The position numbers were made by a program, and so were the translations under genes. Below, in pieces: positions 45,141-56,210 of a stretch of 64,000 bases of DNA. Position 1 is the first letter of the stretch, and each line of letters opens with the position of its first letter. This DNA is from Ampullaceana balthica. Its lineage: Eukaryota; Mollusca; Gastropoda; Lymnaeidae. The DNA is taken from assembly GCA_944989445.1 (NCBI GenBank), contig CALYLW010000040.1, forward strand, positions 378,818 to 442,817, written 5' to 3'. The notes beneath the pieces were generated by a model, which worked only from the letters and a program-made list of their open reading frames with translations, was not told the DNA's origin and made no database searches.

Positions 45141-47279
45141 TGTCATGTGTCATGTGTCAGGAGTAAGGCGTCATGTATCAGGTGTAAGGGGTCATGTATC
45201 AGGTGTAAGGGGTCATGTATCAGGTGTAAGGCGTCATGTATCAGGTGTAAGGCGTCATGTATCAGGTGTAAGGGGTCATGTATCAGGAGTAAGGCGTCAT
45301 GTATCAGGTGTAAGGCGTCATGTATCAGGTGTAAGGGGTCATGTATCAGGTGTAAGGCGTCATGTATCAGGTGTAAGGGGTCATGTATCAGGTGTAAGGC
45401 GTCATGTATCAGGTGTAAGGCGTCATGTATCAGGTGTAAGGCGTCATGTATCAGGTGTAAGGCGTCATGTATCATGTGTAAGGCGTCATGTATCAGATGT
45501 AAGGCGTCATGTATCAGGTGTAAGGCGTCATGTATCAGGTGTAAGGCGACATGTATCAGGTGTAAGGCGTCAGGTATCAGGTGTAAGGCGTCATGTATCA
45601 GGTGTAAGGGGTCATGTATCAGGTGTAAGGCGTCATGTATCAGGTGTAAGGCGTCATGTATCAGATGTAAGGCGTCATGTATCAGGTGTAAGGCGTCATG
45701 TATCAGGTGTAAGGCGTCATGTATCAGGTGTAAGGGGTCATGTATCAGGTGTAAGGCGTCATGTATCAGGTGTAAGGGGCCATGTATCAGGTGTAAGGCG
45801 TCATGTATCAGGTGTAAGGCGTGATGTATCAGGTGTAAGGGGTCATGTATCAGGTGTAAGGCGTCATGTATCAGGTGTAAGGCGCCATGTATCAGGTGTA
45901 AGGCGTCATGTATCAGGTGTAAGGCGTCATGTATCAGGTGTAAGGCGTCATGTATAAGATGTAAGGGGCATGTATCAGATGTAAGGGGTCATGTATCAGG
46001 TGTAAGGCGTCATGTATCAGGTGTAAGGCGTCATGTATCAGGTGTAAGGCGTCATGTATCAGGTGTAAGGCGTCATGTATCAGGTGTAAGGCGTCATGTA
46101 TCAGGTGTAAGGCGTCATGTATCAGGTGTAAGGGGTCATGTATCAGGTGTAAGGCGTCATGTATCAGGTGTAAGGCGTCATGTATCAGGTGTAAGGGGTC
46201 ATGTATCAGGAGTAAGGCGTCATGTATCAGGTGTAAGGCGTCATGTATCAGGTGTAAGGGGTCATGTATCAGGTGTAAGGCGTCATGTATCAGGAGTAAG
46301 GCGTCATGTATCAGGTGTAAGGGGTCATGCATCAGGTGTAAGGCGTCATGCATCAGGTGTAAGGCGACATGTATCAGGTGTAAGGTGTTGGTATCAGGAG
46401 TAAGGCGTCATGTATCAGGTGTAAGGCGTCATGTATCAGGTATCATGATTCATGTATCAGGTATCATGATTCATGTATCAGGTGTAAGGCGTCATGTATC
46501 AGGTGTAAGGCGTCATGTATCAGGTGTAAGGCGTCATGTATCAGGTGTAAGGCGTCATGTATCAGGTATCATGATTCATGTATCAGGTATCATGATTCAT
46601 GTATCAGGTGTAAGGCGTCATGTATCAGGTGTAAGGCGTCATGTATCAGGTGTAAGGCGTCATGTATCAGGTGTAAGGCGTCATGTATCAGGTGTAAGGG
46701 GTCATGTATCAGGTGTAAGGTGTCATTTATCAGGTGTAAGGCGTCATGTATCAGGTGTAAGGCGTCATGTATCAGGTGTAAGGCTTCATGTATCAGGTGT
46801 AAGGCGTCATGTATCAGGTATCATGATTCATGTATCAGGTGTAAGGCGTCATGTATCAGGTGTAAGGCGTCATGTATCAGGTGTAAGGCGTCATGTATCA
46901 GGTGTAAGGGGTCATGTATCAGGTATAAGGCGTCGTGTATCAGGTGTAAGGCGTCATGTATCAGGTGTAAGGCGTCATGTATCAGGTGTAAGGCGTCATG
47001 TATCAGGTGTAAGGCGTCATGTATCAGGTGTAAGGCGTCATGTATCAGGTGTAAGGCGTCATGTATCAGGTGTAAGGCGTCATGTATCAGGTGTAAGGCG
47101 TCATGTATCAGCTGTAAGGCGTCATGTATCAGGTATCATGATTCATGTATCAGGTATCATGATTCATGTATCAGGTGTAAGGCCTATAATTTGTATGTAT
47201 TTGTTCTTGCATACGGAATAAGAATCATGTATCAGGTGTAAGGCGTCATGTATCAGGTGTAAGGGGTCATGTATCAGGT
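45141..47279. repeat. 21-bp minisatellite, about 98 copies, with an embedded LINE fragment
   Basis: Unit CATGTATCAGGTGTAAGGCG plus T (21 bp); main variants GGGGT for GGCGT and GGAGT for GGTGT. From 46441 a second class, CATGTATCAGGTATCATGATT, occurs in pairs and recurs near 46560, 46817 and 47130. A 41-bp LINE piece interrupts it at 47184-47225, after which about three more units follow. Frames of 235-331 codons (VSGVRRH) are artefacts. Confidence 0.97.
47184..47225 (-). mobile_element. 41-bp internal LINE fragment captured in the minisatellite
   Basis: ATAATTTGTATGTATTTGTT plus CTTGCATACGGAATAAGAAT is identical to 48300-48339 in the LINE copy 1 kb downstream. On minus it encodes part of the PYARTNTYKL motif. 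It lacks the LINE 3' end, so it was not made by ordinary target-primed insertion. Confidence 0.9.
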
Positions 47280-47693
47280 ATTCTCATATCTATATGTCGT
47301 ATGCAATATTAGCACTTTTTATCGTCATGTAAGTCATTGATTTGTCTGGTGTCACCATATCAGTCACAGACACAATATTAGAAACAAAGGCATACAAGTT
47401 AAGACTCAGACACATCCCGACCGAGGGGCGTACGTCCACACAAGACACTTTTGGCACATGTGTCTTTGTTCAAATTTTAGTTCATATTTTGCAAGTCTTT
47501 TTGTGTTATTTTATGTTTAAAACCATTCAGACGTTATTTCAAATAATCGATTATTTTGTAAAATTGTTAACGTAACAATTCATTAAGTGAAAATATATTT
47601 AATCCTTCTAAATTGTTTTTGGTCGTAAATAAAAATGAATAAATGCGACGCTACTACAGGCTCTGAATCTGAAACTCAATCGATTATTTTAAC
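47280..47693. other. Spacer, no gene recognised
   Basis: AT-rich unique DNA. Contains the 14-bp palindrome AATAATCGATTATT (47544) and, at 47688, AATCGATTATTTTAAC, also present right of the foldback element at 34810. A 77-codon plus-strand frame (47342-47575) has no domain. Confidence 0.5.
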
Positions 47694-47833
47694 TTATCAT
47701 CTTATCTTATATAATTGTATCTTATCTATCACAGACGCTACTTCTTTAAAGAAGGCTATTGCGACCTACGCTTATCCATAGTCTATATAGTCTTGCATTT
47801 TTATTTTAGTTTTAAATGTTGGTAGTGTGTTTT

Positions 47834-48240
47834 CAGAGGCGTCACTAGGGGTGTGCGGGGGGGGGTGCGGACCGCACCGGGTGACACCAAAGAGTAAAGT
47901 TCTGTATATTTCCGTTAAACGGCACAGGCAGACTCGGAGGAGGTGTATGGGGTAAGTCGTGAGGGGGTGACACCACGAGTTACCGCACTGGGTGACACCA
48001 ACGAGTAAAGTTCTGTATATTTCCGTTAAACGGCACAGGCAGACTCGGAGGAGGTGTATGGGGTAAGTCGTGAGGGGGTGACACCACGAGTTACCGCACT
48101 GGGTGACACCAACGAGTAAAGTTCTGTATATTTCCGTTAAACGGCACAGGCAGACTCGGAGGAGGTGTATGGGGTAAGTCGTGAAGTGGTGACACCACGA
48201 GTTACCGCACTGGGTGACACCAACCTTTGTGACGCCTCTG
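47834..48240. mobile_element. 407-bp hAT-type MITE with three internal 111-bp repeats
   Basis: Termini CAGAGGCGTCACTAGGG and CTTTGTGACGCCTCTG match the 75-bp MITE at 11407. Flanks GTGTGTT (47825-47831) and GTGTGTT (48241-48247) indicate the target duplication, and the LINE reading continues when one is removed. Apart from G-run length and the 111-bp repeats it equals the 75-bp element: 407 minus 333 is 74. Non-coding. Confidence 0.9.
47892..48224. repeat. Three tandem 111-bp units inside the MITE
   Basis: GAGTAAAGTTCTGTATATTT recurs at 47892, 48003 and 48114. Units contain TTCCGTTAAACGGCACAGGC (small stem CCGTTAAACGG) and end GTTACCGCACTGGGTGACAC. Units look near-identical; the third has GAAGTGGTG for GAGGGGGTG. 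Confidence 0.95.
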
Positions 48241-48375
48241 GTGTGTTGGTTTGGTCAGGCAACCCATCCCACGCCCGGATTCCAGACGGTGAGACCGATA
48301 ATTTGTATGTATTTGTTCTTGCATACGGAATAAGAATTTTGTGTTGTTGTATTCCTATGTATATATGAGGGTTTT

Positions 48376-50387
48376 TTTAATTGGTCGGCCATTTGTACTC
48401 AAAATGAACACTGATTTAAATTTTTTTTTAAATACATAAGCATTCCGTAAGTTTTCGGCAATAATCTTTTTATTTTACTTTAGAAGCATATAATCTTTCA
48501 ATGTATGTTATTAATTTTAAATGACTTAAATTATGTAAAAAGTTTATTTAAAGCGAAGACGAATTGTTGCAAAGTGCAGTCAGCTCCAACGACAGATTGT
48601 CTATGAGGGTTTGGTCCCTCAAATAACAGTCACAGAAAACTACACTAGCCTCAAAGAAACATGTTCAGTGCCGTCAGTTTATCTCAAGATCTCAGCAGTT
48701 ACATTTTACCACAATACTACACGCTCACCCGCCTCGCATTCGTTACGAAATAAACAATAAACGAATTGAATGGAGAATTCTTATTACCCCGACAAGACAG
48801 TGTAAATAATGTATTCATGTTTGTTTACTTCCGTCCGTTTTTCTCGCTACCCGCTACAGTCAGTAGCGTCACTATTTTGTTTCTAACAAAGACCGCACCT
48901 GTGCTGTACTGGTCTGTTAACAGCATCAATTACAGTGCGTAAATTTTGTTACATAAAGTCACGTGATTCTGACTGTGACGTAACTCTGCCTGCAATCGCA
49001 TCAACATCCAATCTACTAAAATCATTCAAAGAAATAAGCTTTCGAATAAAGCATTTTATACTTTCCCAAAGGGTGATAACCCTTCCCCATAAGGCGCACC
49101 ATCGCACATTTTTCACGCCATTGAAATCTATTAATATCTTCATGCGCTCGTGTTACCAACATTAATTTATGATTTAGCCCAATCGAACCTCGGAAGTATG
49201 GTAAATAAATTATAACAAGATTTATACTAAAGGGCGGACAGAGCAAATGTAATGAAAACTTGGGGAAAAAAAAGATGTCCTCAAATTTTAGAAATGTTTT
49301 GTTGTTGTAGTTGAAAGTCTCTCCCATATGGAATAAATTGCAATATAAACTGCCTGATAAACCCCCATTGATGACGTCATCAGTTGCGATGTTTATTTCA
49401 TTTCCTGGTCCTGGGTTCTGTGTCTGAAGGAAACTAGGGTCAAAGTTCTTATTTCATGATTTTAATATTACAAAAGGGAGAACACTCGTCACAAATTCGG
49501 AGTTGTCTGCCCCATTTCTTGATTACATAAAGGCTTGTCCACCCCTTTCATATTGGGACGTACACAGAGTCTTGGTGATGGCGCTGCGAGTACGAGGTTC
49601 AAAACCTGGCCTTTGAAATAGACAATGCACGCCTTGAGTTCTGTAGTGGAGCATATTACGTCAGTGCGTCTAAAATTAGCCCCATTTCCCAGTAGATGAA
49701 AGGGCCTTCACCATCTGTGCTCGGTGATCGCTACCACGCTCGTGTCGATAGACGTCTCGGATGTAGACTAGGGAGCAGTCATTGTTTAAACACATCGGCG
49801 AAATTAGCCGCTCTGCAGTGGGGAGTGTTCCTTGGAGTCCTGGACACCGGTCAATGGATTACGCTGGTCACAAGCTTCGCTAGGAATGTGTGATTAATGT
49901 AAGGGGAGGAACCGTTTGTAAATATCTAGCATTAGGAGACGTCATAAGGTGATCTTAACGTGTTATTTCCTTCTCATTCTAGTGTTATTGTTGGATATCG
50001 TGGTGTAGGTCTATTTATAATTAAGTATCCATAGAAACATACATACAGTAAGAACACGCACTTCCTGTTTCCGCCCATCTAGGTTTGCATAAAAATAGTT
50101 GTGGAAAAGTTTTGGTTTTGGCCTTAATTAAAAATAATCCTTCCAAAAATTTGTTGTCATTTCAAAGTTTGACGAATTTGATTTTCTGTACCAAGCTCGC
50201 ATGACGTCATCGACACGTTAGTTGCCGTCACGCTATTGCTATTATTTATGCTTATCTTAAAGTGTCCTCATTTGATCAACCAATCAAAAGCGAGGACAAC
50301 GCACCGCTAAATCCGAGATAATTGTTTTGTTTACTATACTCAGCGTCTCCACAATATTTGTATGCCGTGTCTCACCCGAAACTTATC
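48376..50387. other. Longest stretch without tandem arrays; no gene recognised
   Basis: About 2 kb of apparently single-copy DNA. Frames of 60-101 codons (48935-49165 plus, 49022-49327 minus, 49696-49893 plus) have no domain I recognise. A weak tRNA B-box-like GAGGTTCAAAACCTGGC lies near 49594. The segment at 49690-49890 is more GC-balanced than its surroundings. This is the best place in the window to look for a host exon or regulatory element by comparison with relatives. Confidence 0.5.
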
Positions 50388-50776
50388 TTTTCCTATGTAG
50401 AACAAAACCAGACATTTTGCCATGTAGACCACAATCTAACAAAATCCAATATTGAACAGAATCTAGCCTATTCCAATATTGAACAAAATCCAGCCTATTC
50501 CAACATTGAACAAAATCTAACCTTTTCCAATATTGCACACAATCTAACCTATTCCAATATTGAACAAAATTCAACCTATCCCGATATCGAACAAAATCTA
50601 ACCTATTCCAATAATGAACAAAATCTAACCTATTCCAATATTGAACAAAATCTAACGTATTGCAATTTTGAGCAAAATCTAACCTATTCCTATATTGAAC
50701 AAAATCTAACTTATTGCAATATTGAACAAAATCTAACCTATTCCAAAATTGAACAAAATTTAACCTATTCCAATAG
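50388..50776. repeat. 27-bp minisatellite, about 14 copies, more diverged than its neighbours
   Basis: Unit CCTATTCCAATATTGAACAA plus AATCTAA (27 bp). Copies at the left (50388-50450) are degenerate. On plus a 171-codon frame (50322-50837) reads NIEQNLTYS repeats with non-repeat ends; on minus a 132-codon frame is also open. Substitutions change residues freely, so I do not call it coding. Confidence 0.93.
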
Positions 50777-51063
50777 CCCATTTTGTAACCAGACTCCTAA
50801 GCCACTAATTTTATTGGTGAATATATTTTTCTTATAAAAAAATGAATAAAACTAAAATGTTCAAGCAGTAAAAAACGAGTCATGACTGAAGTATTATTAA
50901 GATTGATTTCGATGGAAACGTCCTATTTTGATATTTGCGCCAGATTAAAACTAACCTTTCATACACATTTCTAAAGGCATAAAAAGTTCACATATTCGCA
51001 AATCAAAGGCTTCTAAACATTTTTTTTCTAAATGTCAGCTGTTTAGATTTTTGGCTTAATGTC

Positions 51064-51912
51064 AAAATGAACAAAATCCTGGCTCGTGTAAGCAAACATA
51101 AAAATAAACAAAGTCCTGGCTCGTGTAAGCAAACATACAAATAAACAAAGTCCTGGCTCGTGTAAGCAAACATACAAATAAACAAAGTCCTGGCTCGTGT
51201 AAGCAAACATACAAATGAACAAAGTCCTGGCTCGTGTAAGCAAACATACAAATGAACAAAGTCCTGGCTCGTGTAAGCAAACATACAAATGAACAAAGTC
51301 CTGGCTCGTGTAAGCAAACATACAAATGAACAAAGTCCTGGCTCGTGTAAGCAAACATAAAAATAAACAAAGTCCTGGCTCGTGTAAGCAAACATACAAA
51401 TAAACAAAGTCCTGGCTCGTGTAAGCAAACATACAAATAAACAAAGTCCTGGCTCGTGTAAGCAAACATACAAATAAACAAAGTCCTGGCTCGTGTAAGC
51501 AAACATACAAATAAACAAAGTCCTGGCTCGTGTAAGCAAACATACAAATGAACAAAGTCCTGGCTCGTGTAAGCAAACATACAAATAAACAAAGTCCTGG
51601 CTCGTGTAAGCAAACATACAAATGAACAAAGTCCTGGCTCGTGTAAGCAAACATACAAATGAACAAAGTCCTGGCTCGTGTAAGCAAACATACAAATGAA
51701 CAAAGTCCTGGCTCGTGTAAGCAAACATACAAATAAACAAAGTCCTGGCTCGTGTAAGCAAACATACAAATAAACAAAGTCCTGGCTCGTGTAAGCAAAC
51801 ATACAAATAAACAAAGTCCTGGCTCGTGTAAGCAAACATACAAATAAACAAAGTCCTGGCTCGTGTAAGCAAACATACAAATGAACAAAGTCCTGGCTCG
51901 TGTAAGCAGACA
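51064..51912. repeat. 37-bp minisatellite, 23 copies
   Basis: Unit GTCCTGGCTCGTGTAAGCAA plus ACATACAAATAAACAAA (37 bp), nearly invariant except AAATAAAC/AAATGAAC and ACATAAAAAT. As 37 is not a multiple of 3 and the minus strand lacks stops in all phases, three overlapping minus frames of 283-308 codons read the same 37-residue cycle, showing that open frames here mean nothing. Confidence 0.97.
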
Positions 51913-52036
51913 TAAAAGTCTCAGTCCATTTACATCACGGCCAAACATTGGGTCTGGTGACCCCTGCATCCGTTCTTTATTTACACCTGAAATTAGTTAC
52001 AGGTAATCTTATTTACATTTATCTTCTCCTAATGAT

Positions 52037-52088
52037 ACAAGGTGGCTACGTCTCCTAATGATACAAGGTGGCTACGTCTCATCTGTTT
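52037..52088. repeat. 26-bp direct duplication
   Basis: CTCCTAATGATACAAGGTGG plus CTACGT occurs twice in tandem. Confidence 0.85.
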
Positions 52089-52124
52089 TCTTTTAGACGA
52101 AAGCCGAGTCGGATCTTGTAAATG

Positions 52125-52389
52125 GCTTAGCTAAGTCTGTTATTTTCTACCATAAGACTTAGCTACGTCTGTTATTTTCTACCATAAGATTTAGCTACGT
52201 CTGTTATTTTCTAGCATAAGACTTTGCTACTTCTCTTATTTTCTAACATAAGACTTAGCTACGTCTTATATTTTCTAACACAAGACTTAGCTACGTCTGT
52301 TATTTTCTAACATAAGACTTAGCTACGCCTGTTATTTTATAACATAAGACTTAGCAACGTCTCTTTTATTCTATCATAAGTCTTAGCAT
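52125..52389. repeat. 32-bp minisatellite, about 8 copies
   Basis: Unit GACTTAGCTACGTCTGTTAT plus TTTCTACCATAA (32 bp), with CTACC/CTAGC/CTAAC variants and some length change. Flanks diverge gradually. Confidence 0.9.
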
Positions 52390-52455
52390 AATATGATTTG
52401 TCATTTGGCGTAGCCAGTGGCTCATCTGTGCTGTCCTATTGCTTAGTAGCGTCTT

Positions 52456-52650
52456 GATATTCTATCCTATGAGATAGCAAATTTGTTGTCTATTCTATCC
52501 TATGAGATAGCAAATTTGTAATCTATTCTACACTATGAGATAGAAAATTTGCAATCTATTCTATCCTATGAGATAGCAAATTTGTAATCTATTCTATCCT
52601 ATGAGATAGAAAATTTGTAATCTATTCTAGCCTATGAGATAGCAAATTTA
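52456..52650. repeat. 33-bp minisatellite, about 6 copies
   Basis: Unit TCTATTCTATCCTATGAGAT plus AGCAAATTTGTAA (33 bp). Each unit holds an imperfect small palindrome (CTATCCTATGAGATAG). Confidence 0.92.
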
Positions 52651-52788
52651 TGAGGTACGAACAACTTGACTTCAATAAGTTAACAATCAGAGCTTCACTC
52701 TACCTGGGAGAAAAAATAAGAATTTTTAAAAATAGTTCCCTAGTAGATTCCCTACCCGCCCTCAAATGCACTCTCCTTTGTTTTGTTC

Positions 52789-54003
52789 TTTAGTTCCACA
52801 TGAGGCAAGGGTTGTCGATAGTTCCACATGAAGCAAGGGTTGTCGATAGTTCCACATGAAGCAAGGGTTGTCGATAGTTCCACATGAAGCAAGGGTTGTC
52901 GATAGTTCCACATGAGGCAAGGGTTGTCGATAGTTCCACATGAAGCAAGGGTTGTCGATAGTTCCACATGAGGCAAGGGTTGTCGATAGTTCCACATGAA
53001 GCAAGGGTTGTCGATAGTTCCACATGAGGCAAGGGTTGTCGATAGTTCCACATGAAGCAAGGGTTGTCGATAGTTCCACATGAGGCAAGGGTTGTCGATA
53101 GTTCCACATGAAGCAAGGGTTGTCGATAGTTCCACATGAGGCAAGGGTTGTCGATAGTTCCACATGAAGCAAGGGTTGTCGATAGTTCCACATGAGGCAA
53201 GGGTTGTCGATAGTTCCACATGAAGCAAGGGTTGTCGATAGTTCCACATGAGGCAAGGGTTGTCGATAGTTCCACATGAAGCAAGGGTTGTCGATAGTTC
53301 CACATGACGCAAGGGTTGTCGATAGTTCCACATGAGGCAAGGGTTGTCGATAGTTCCACATGAAGCAAGGGTTGTCGATAGTTCCACATGAGGCAAGGGT
53401 TGTCGATAGTTCCACATGAGGCAAGGGTTGTCGATAGGTCCTTATGAGCCAAGGGTTGTCGATAGGTCCACATGAGCCAAGGGTTTTCGATAGTTCCACA
53501 TGAAGCAAGGGTTGTCGATAGGTCCTTATGAGCCAAGGGTTGTCGATAGGTCCACATGAGGCAAGGGTTGTCGATAGTTCCACATGAGGCAAGGGTTGTC
53601 GATAGTTCCACATGAGGCAAGGGTTATCGATAGCTCCACATGAGCCAAGGGTTGTCGATAGGTCCACATGAGGCAAGGGTTGTCGATAGCTCCACACGAG
53701 CCAAGGGTTGTCTATAGATCCACATGAGCCAAGGGTTGTCGATAGGTCCACATGAGCCAAGGGTTGTCGATAGCTCCACATGAGCCAAGGGTTGTCGATA
53801 GCTCCACATGAGCCAAGGGTTGTCGATAGCTCCACATGAGCCAAGGGTTGTCGATAGCTCCACATGAGCCAAGGGTTGTCGATAGCTCCACATGAGCCAA
53901 GGGTTGTTGATAGCTCCACATGAGCCAAGGGTTGTCGATAGCTCCACATGAGCCAAGGGTTGTTGATAGCTCCACATGAGCCAAGGGTTGTCAATAGTTC
54001 CAA
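52789..54003. repeat. 28-bp minisatellite, 43 copies, two subfamilies
   Basis: Unit GTTCCACATGAAGCAAGGGT plus TGTCGATA (28 bp). The left part (to about 53430) alternates GAAGC and GAGGC units with GTTCC; the right part (53630-54003) uses GCTCC and GAGCC; between them GGTCCTTATGAGCC units form a transition. Minus frames up to 419 codons are open in all three phases, an artefact. Confidence 0.97.
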
Positions 54004-54458
54004 CTCACCCCATTCATCCAAAAATTGATTTTATCATTTTTAAACCATAAAAAAAAGTTGTCAATTGTTTCACACGTGATTTTACTAAGGCTTCTGCATT
54101 ACTTTGCATAAAACAGTTTAAGAATGTTAAATTATTTTGTTGCATAAACAGTATTAATTTAAAAAAAAATTATTTAATTTTTAAGATCGATTTTTAGAAG
54201 CTTTACAATCTGATTATTCCCATGAGATTAACATTTTAAAATAAAGAAAATGACCTAAGATCATTAAATGAAATATTCAATAGCGACCATCTCAAGCCTC
54301 CTACCGAATTGAATCAAGTAGGACGATAACTGACCGAACTTTAGGACAATGTCCTAAAGACCCCACTGGTCGTTCTCAAGTGTTTCCACTGAAACCAATA
54401 AATGTACACCACCTGCACTACACCTATAGTCACGGTATTGATTCTAAGGTACAGTTAC
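54004..54458. other. AT-rich spacer, nothing recognised
   Basis: Unique sequence between two arrays with no supported feature. Confidence 0.5.
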
Positions 54459-55055
54459 ACCAATGACATGTAATAGACCAATGACATATTATAGACCAAT
54501 GACATGTAATAGACCAATGACATGTAATAGACCAATGACACCAATGACATGTAATAGACCAATGACATGTAATAGACCAATGACACCAATGACATGTAAG
54601 AGACCAATGACACCAATGACATGTAATAGACCAATGACACCAATGACATGTAATAGACCAATGACATGTAATAGACCAATGACACCAATGACATGTAATA
54701 GACCAATGACATGTAATAGACCAATGACACCAATGACATGTAATAGACCAATGACATGTAATAGACCAATGACACCAATGACATGTAAGAGACCAATGAC
54801 ACCAATGACATGTAATAGACCAATGACACCAATGACATGTAAGAGACCAATGACACCAATGACATGTAATAGACCAATGACACCAATGACATGTAAGAGA
54901 CCAATGACACCAATGACATGTAATAGACCAATGACATGTAAGAGACCAATGACACCAATGACATGTAAGAGACCAATGACACCAATGACATGTAATAGAC
55001 CAATGACACCAATGACATGTAAGAGACCAATGACACCAATGACATGTAATAGTCC
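54459..55055. repeat. Composite minisatellite of 18-bp and 9-bp modules
   Basis: Built from CCAATGACATGTAATAGA (18 bp) and CCAATGACA (9 bp), mostly alternating as 27-bp or 45-bp composites; TAATAGA and TAAGAGA variants alternate in the right half. All lengths are multiples of 9, hence open frames on both strands (about 200-214 codons each), which are not genes. Confidence 0.96.
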
Positions 55056-56060
55056 ATCCCATATTTAATACAAACGCCCACTTTTACACACGGATTCACT
55101 TCATTGGATTCTAAAATACCAAAAGAAAAAAAAGGTTAAACAAAATTATATTGCAAATTATGAACTCTATGAATTACATGTACAGGTGATGGCTGCTCCA
55201 TGGGTCATTTCATTTCTCTCTTTTCTCTGAACTCAATTTTCAGAAATGACAAAAAAGTTAAAATAACAATACTATTTGGGGGAGGCTGGTATTAAATATT
55301 CAAAATATTTATTTAAAGAAAAATAATTTAGAAACCTCATCCTCCTATTAACAGGCCGAATTCCTGAAAGATCTTTATTAAGTGTTTCCAACACGCCACA
55401 TTCGTGTTTTTACATTGTTAGTGCGTGCAAGGGTAGGTCAGAAGTTTGGAACAAATTCTTTTATTGAAACAAGTTCTGTGTTTATTGATATGAACTTGAA
55501 TATTAAAGTGCATTTGGGAGATTGTCTTTGAATATTATAATGGATTAAATGATTTCAGCAATTAAATGAATTCCATCCAATATTTATTATTATAATATCT
55601 AACTATTAGTCCATTCTGTCACACCCACTGACACTCTTTCACTCCCACTCTTCAACTGCCCCGCCCAGGAACAAGCAAATCCCACACAGTGACGTATGTC
55701 AGTAACAGCCTACGTTGTGAACTATTCCAGAATGGCTATATATATGGACACTATAGTCCACTACAAGAAAATAACAGTCTTGTAATAAAAATTACTACTA
55801 TAAAGACTTTTATGGCCAAATAATAATAATGTAAAAAGACAAGATTTTTACAAACTGGTTGTAAAAATACAAACTTTAAATAGACATGTTTTATTTACTC
55901 TCCATAGCCACAAGTTTGTAACAGTCATATAAGGATTATGTATACTTGGGAGTTCACCGCCCTTGGTAGATATGTTGAAATGGTTGTTTTGAAAACTCAC
56001 GAAGTATGTAAGGAGTAACATTACAGTAACAATGGTGTACTAAGCTAATAATTGACATAC
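55056..56060. other. AT-rich spacer, no gene recognised
   Basis: About 1 kb of unique DNA. A CTATATATATGG motif near 55737 resembles a TATA element, but there is no open frame or transcript evidence beside it. Confidence 0.5.
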
Positions 56061-56121
56061 ACTCACCTTATACACTTACCTTATACACTCACCTTATACA
56101 CTCACCTTATACACTCACCTT
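56061..56121. repeat. 13-bp short array, about 4.5 copies
   Basis: Unit ACTCACCTTATAC (13 bp) with one ACTTACC variant. Confidence 0.88.
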
Positions 56122-56210
56122 TATCAACCAAAAAACATCGAAAACCAACACGCCATGAGTGTAATGACAACAATTGATTGACCAGCCCACTTACTAAGTG
56201 GGGCTACTCT

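Larger units (their letters stand above)
47694..48375 (-). mobile_element. LINE 3' portion, same family as 14584-15339, split by a hAT MITE
   Basis: With the MITE removed the minus strand reads IPYARTNTYKLSVSPSGIRA, WDGLPDQTNTLPTFKTKIKM, QDYIDYG and stop, aligning with the end of the LINE at 14.6-15.3 kb. The 3' UTR (CAGACGCTACTTCTTTAAAG on plus) and a GATAA-type tail (47694-47740) follow. The 5' limit near 48375 is set by loss of similarity to the other copy. Only the C-terminal tail of the RT protein survives. Confidence 0.87.

Noticed and set aside
49560..49620. tRNA gene near GAGGTTCAAAACCTGGC
   Set aside because: Only a B-box-like motif; no paired acceptor or anticodon arms by eye.
49696..49893. 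65-codon open frame as a small gene
   Set aside because: No domain, no splice or start context, and frames of this length are expected by chance in 2 kb.
50322..50837. 171-residue repeat protein with NLT sequons
   Set aside because: Short, AT-rich, minus strand also open, residues vary freely, and the non-repeat ends have no recognisable signal peptide or domain.
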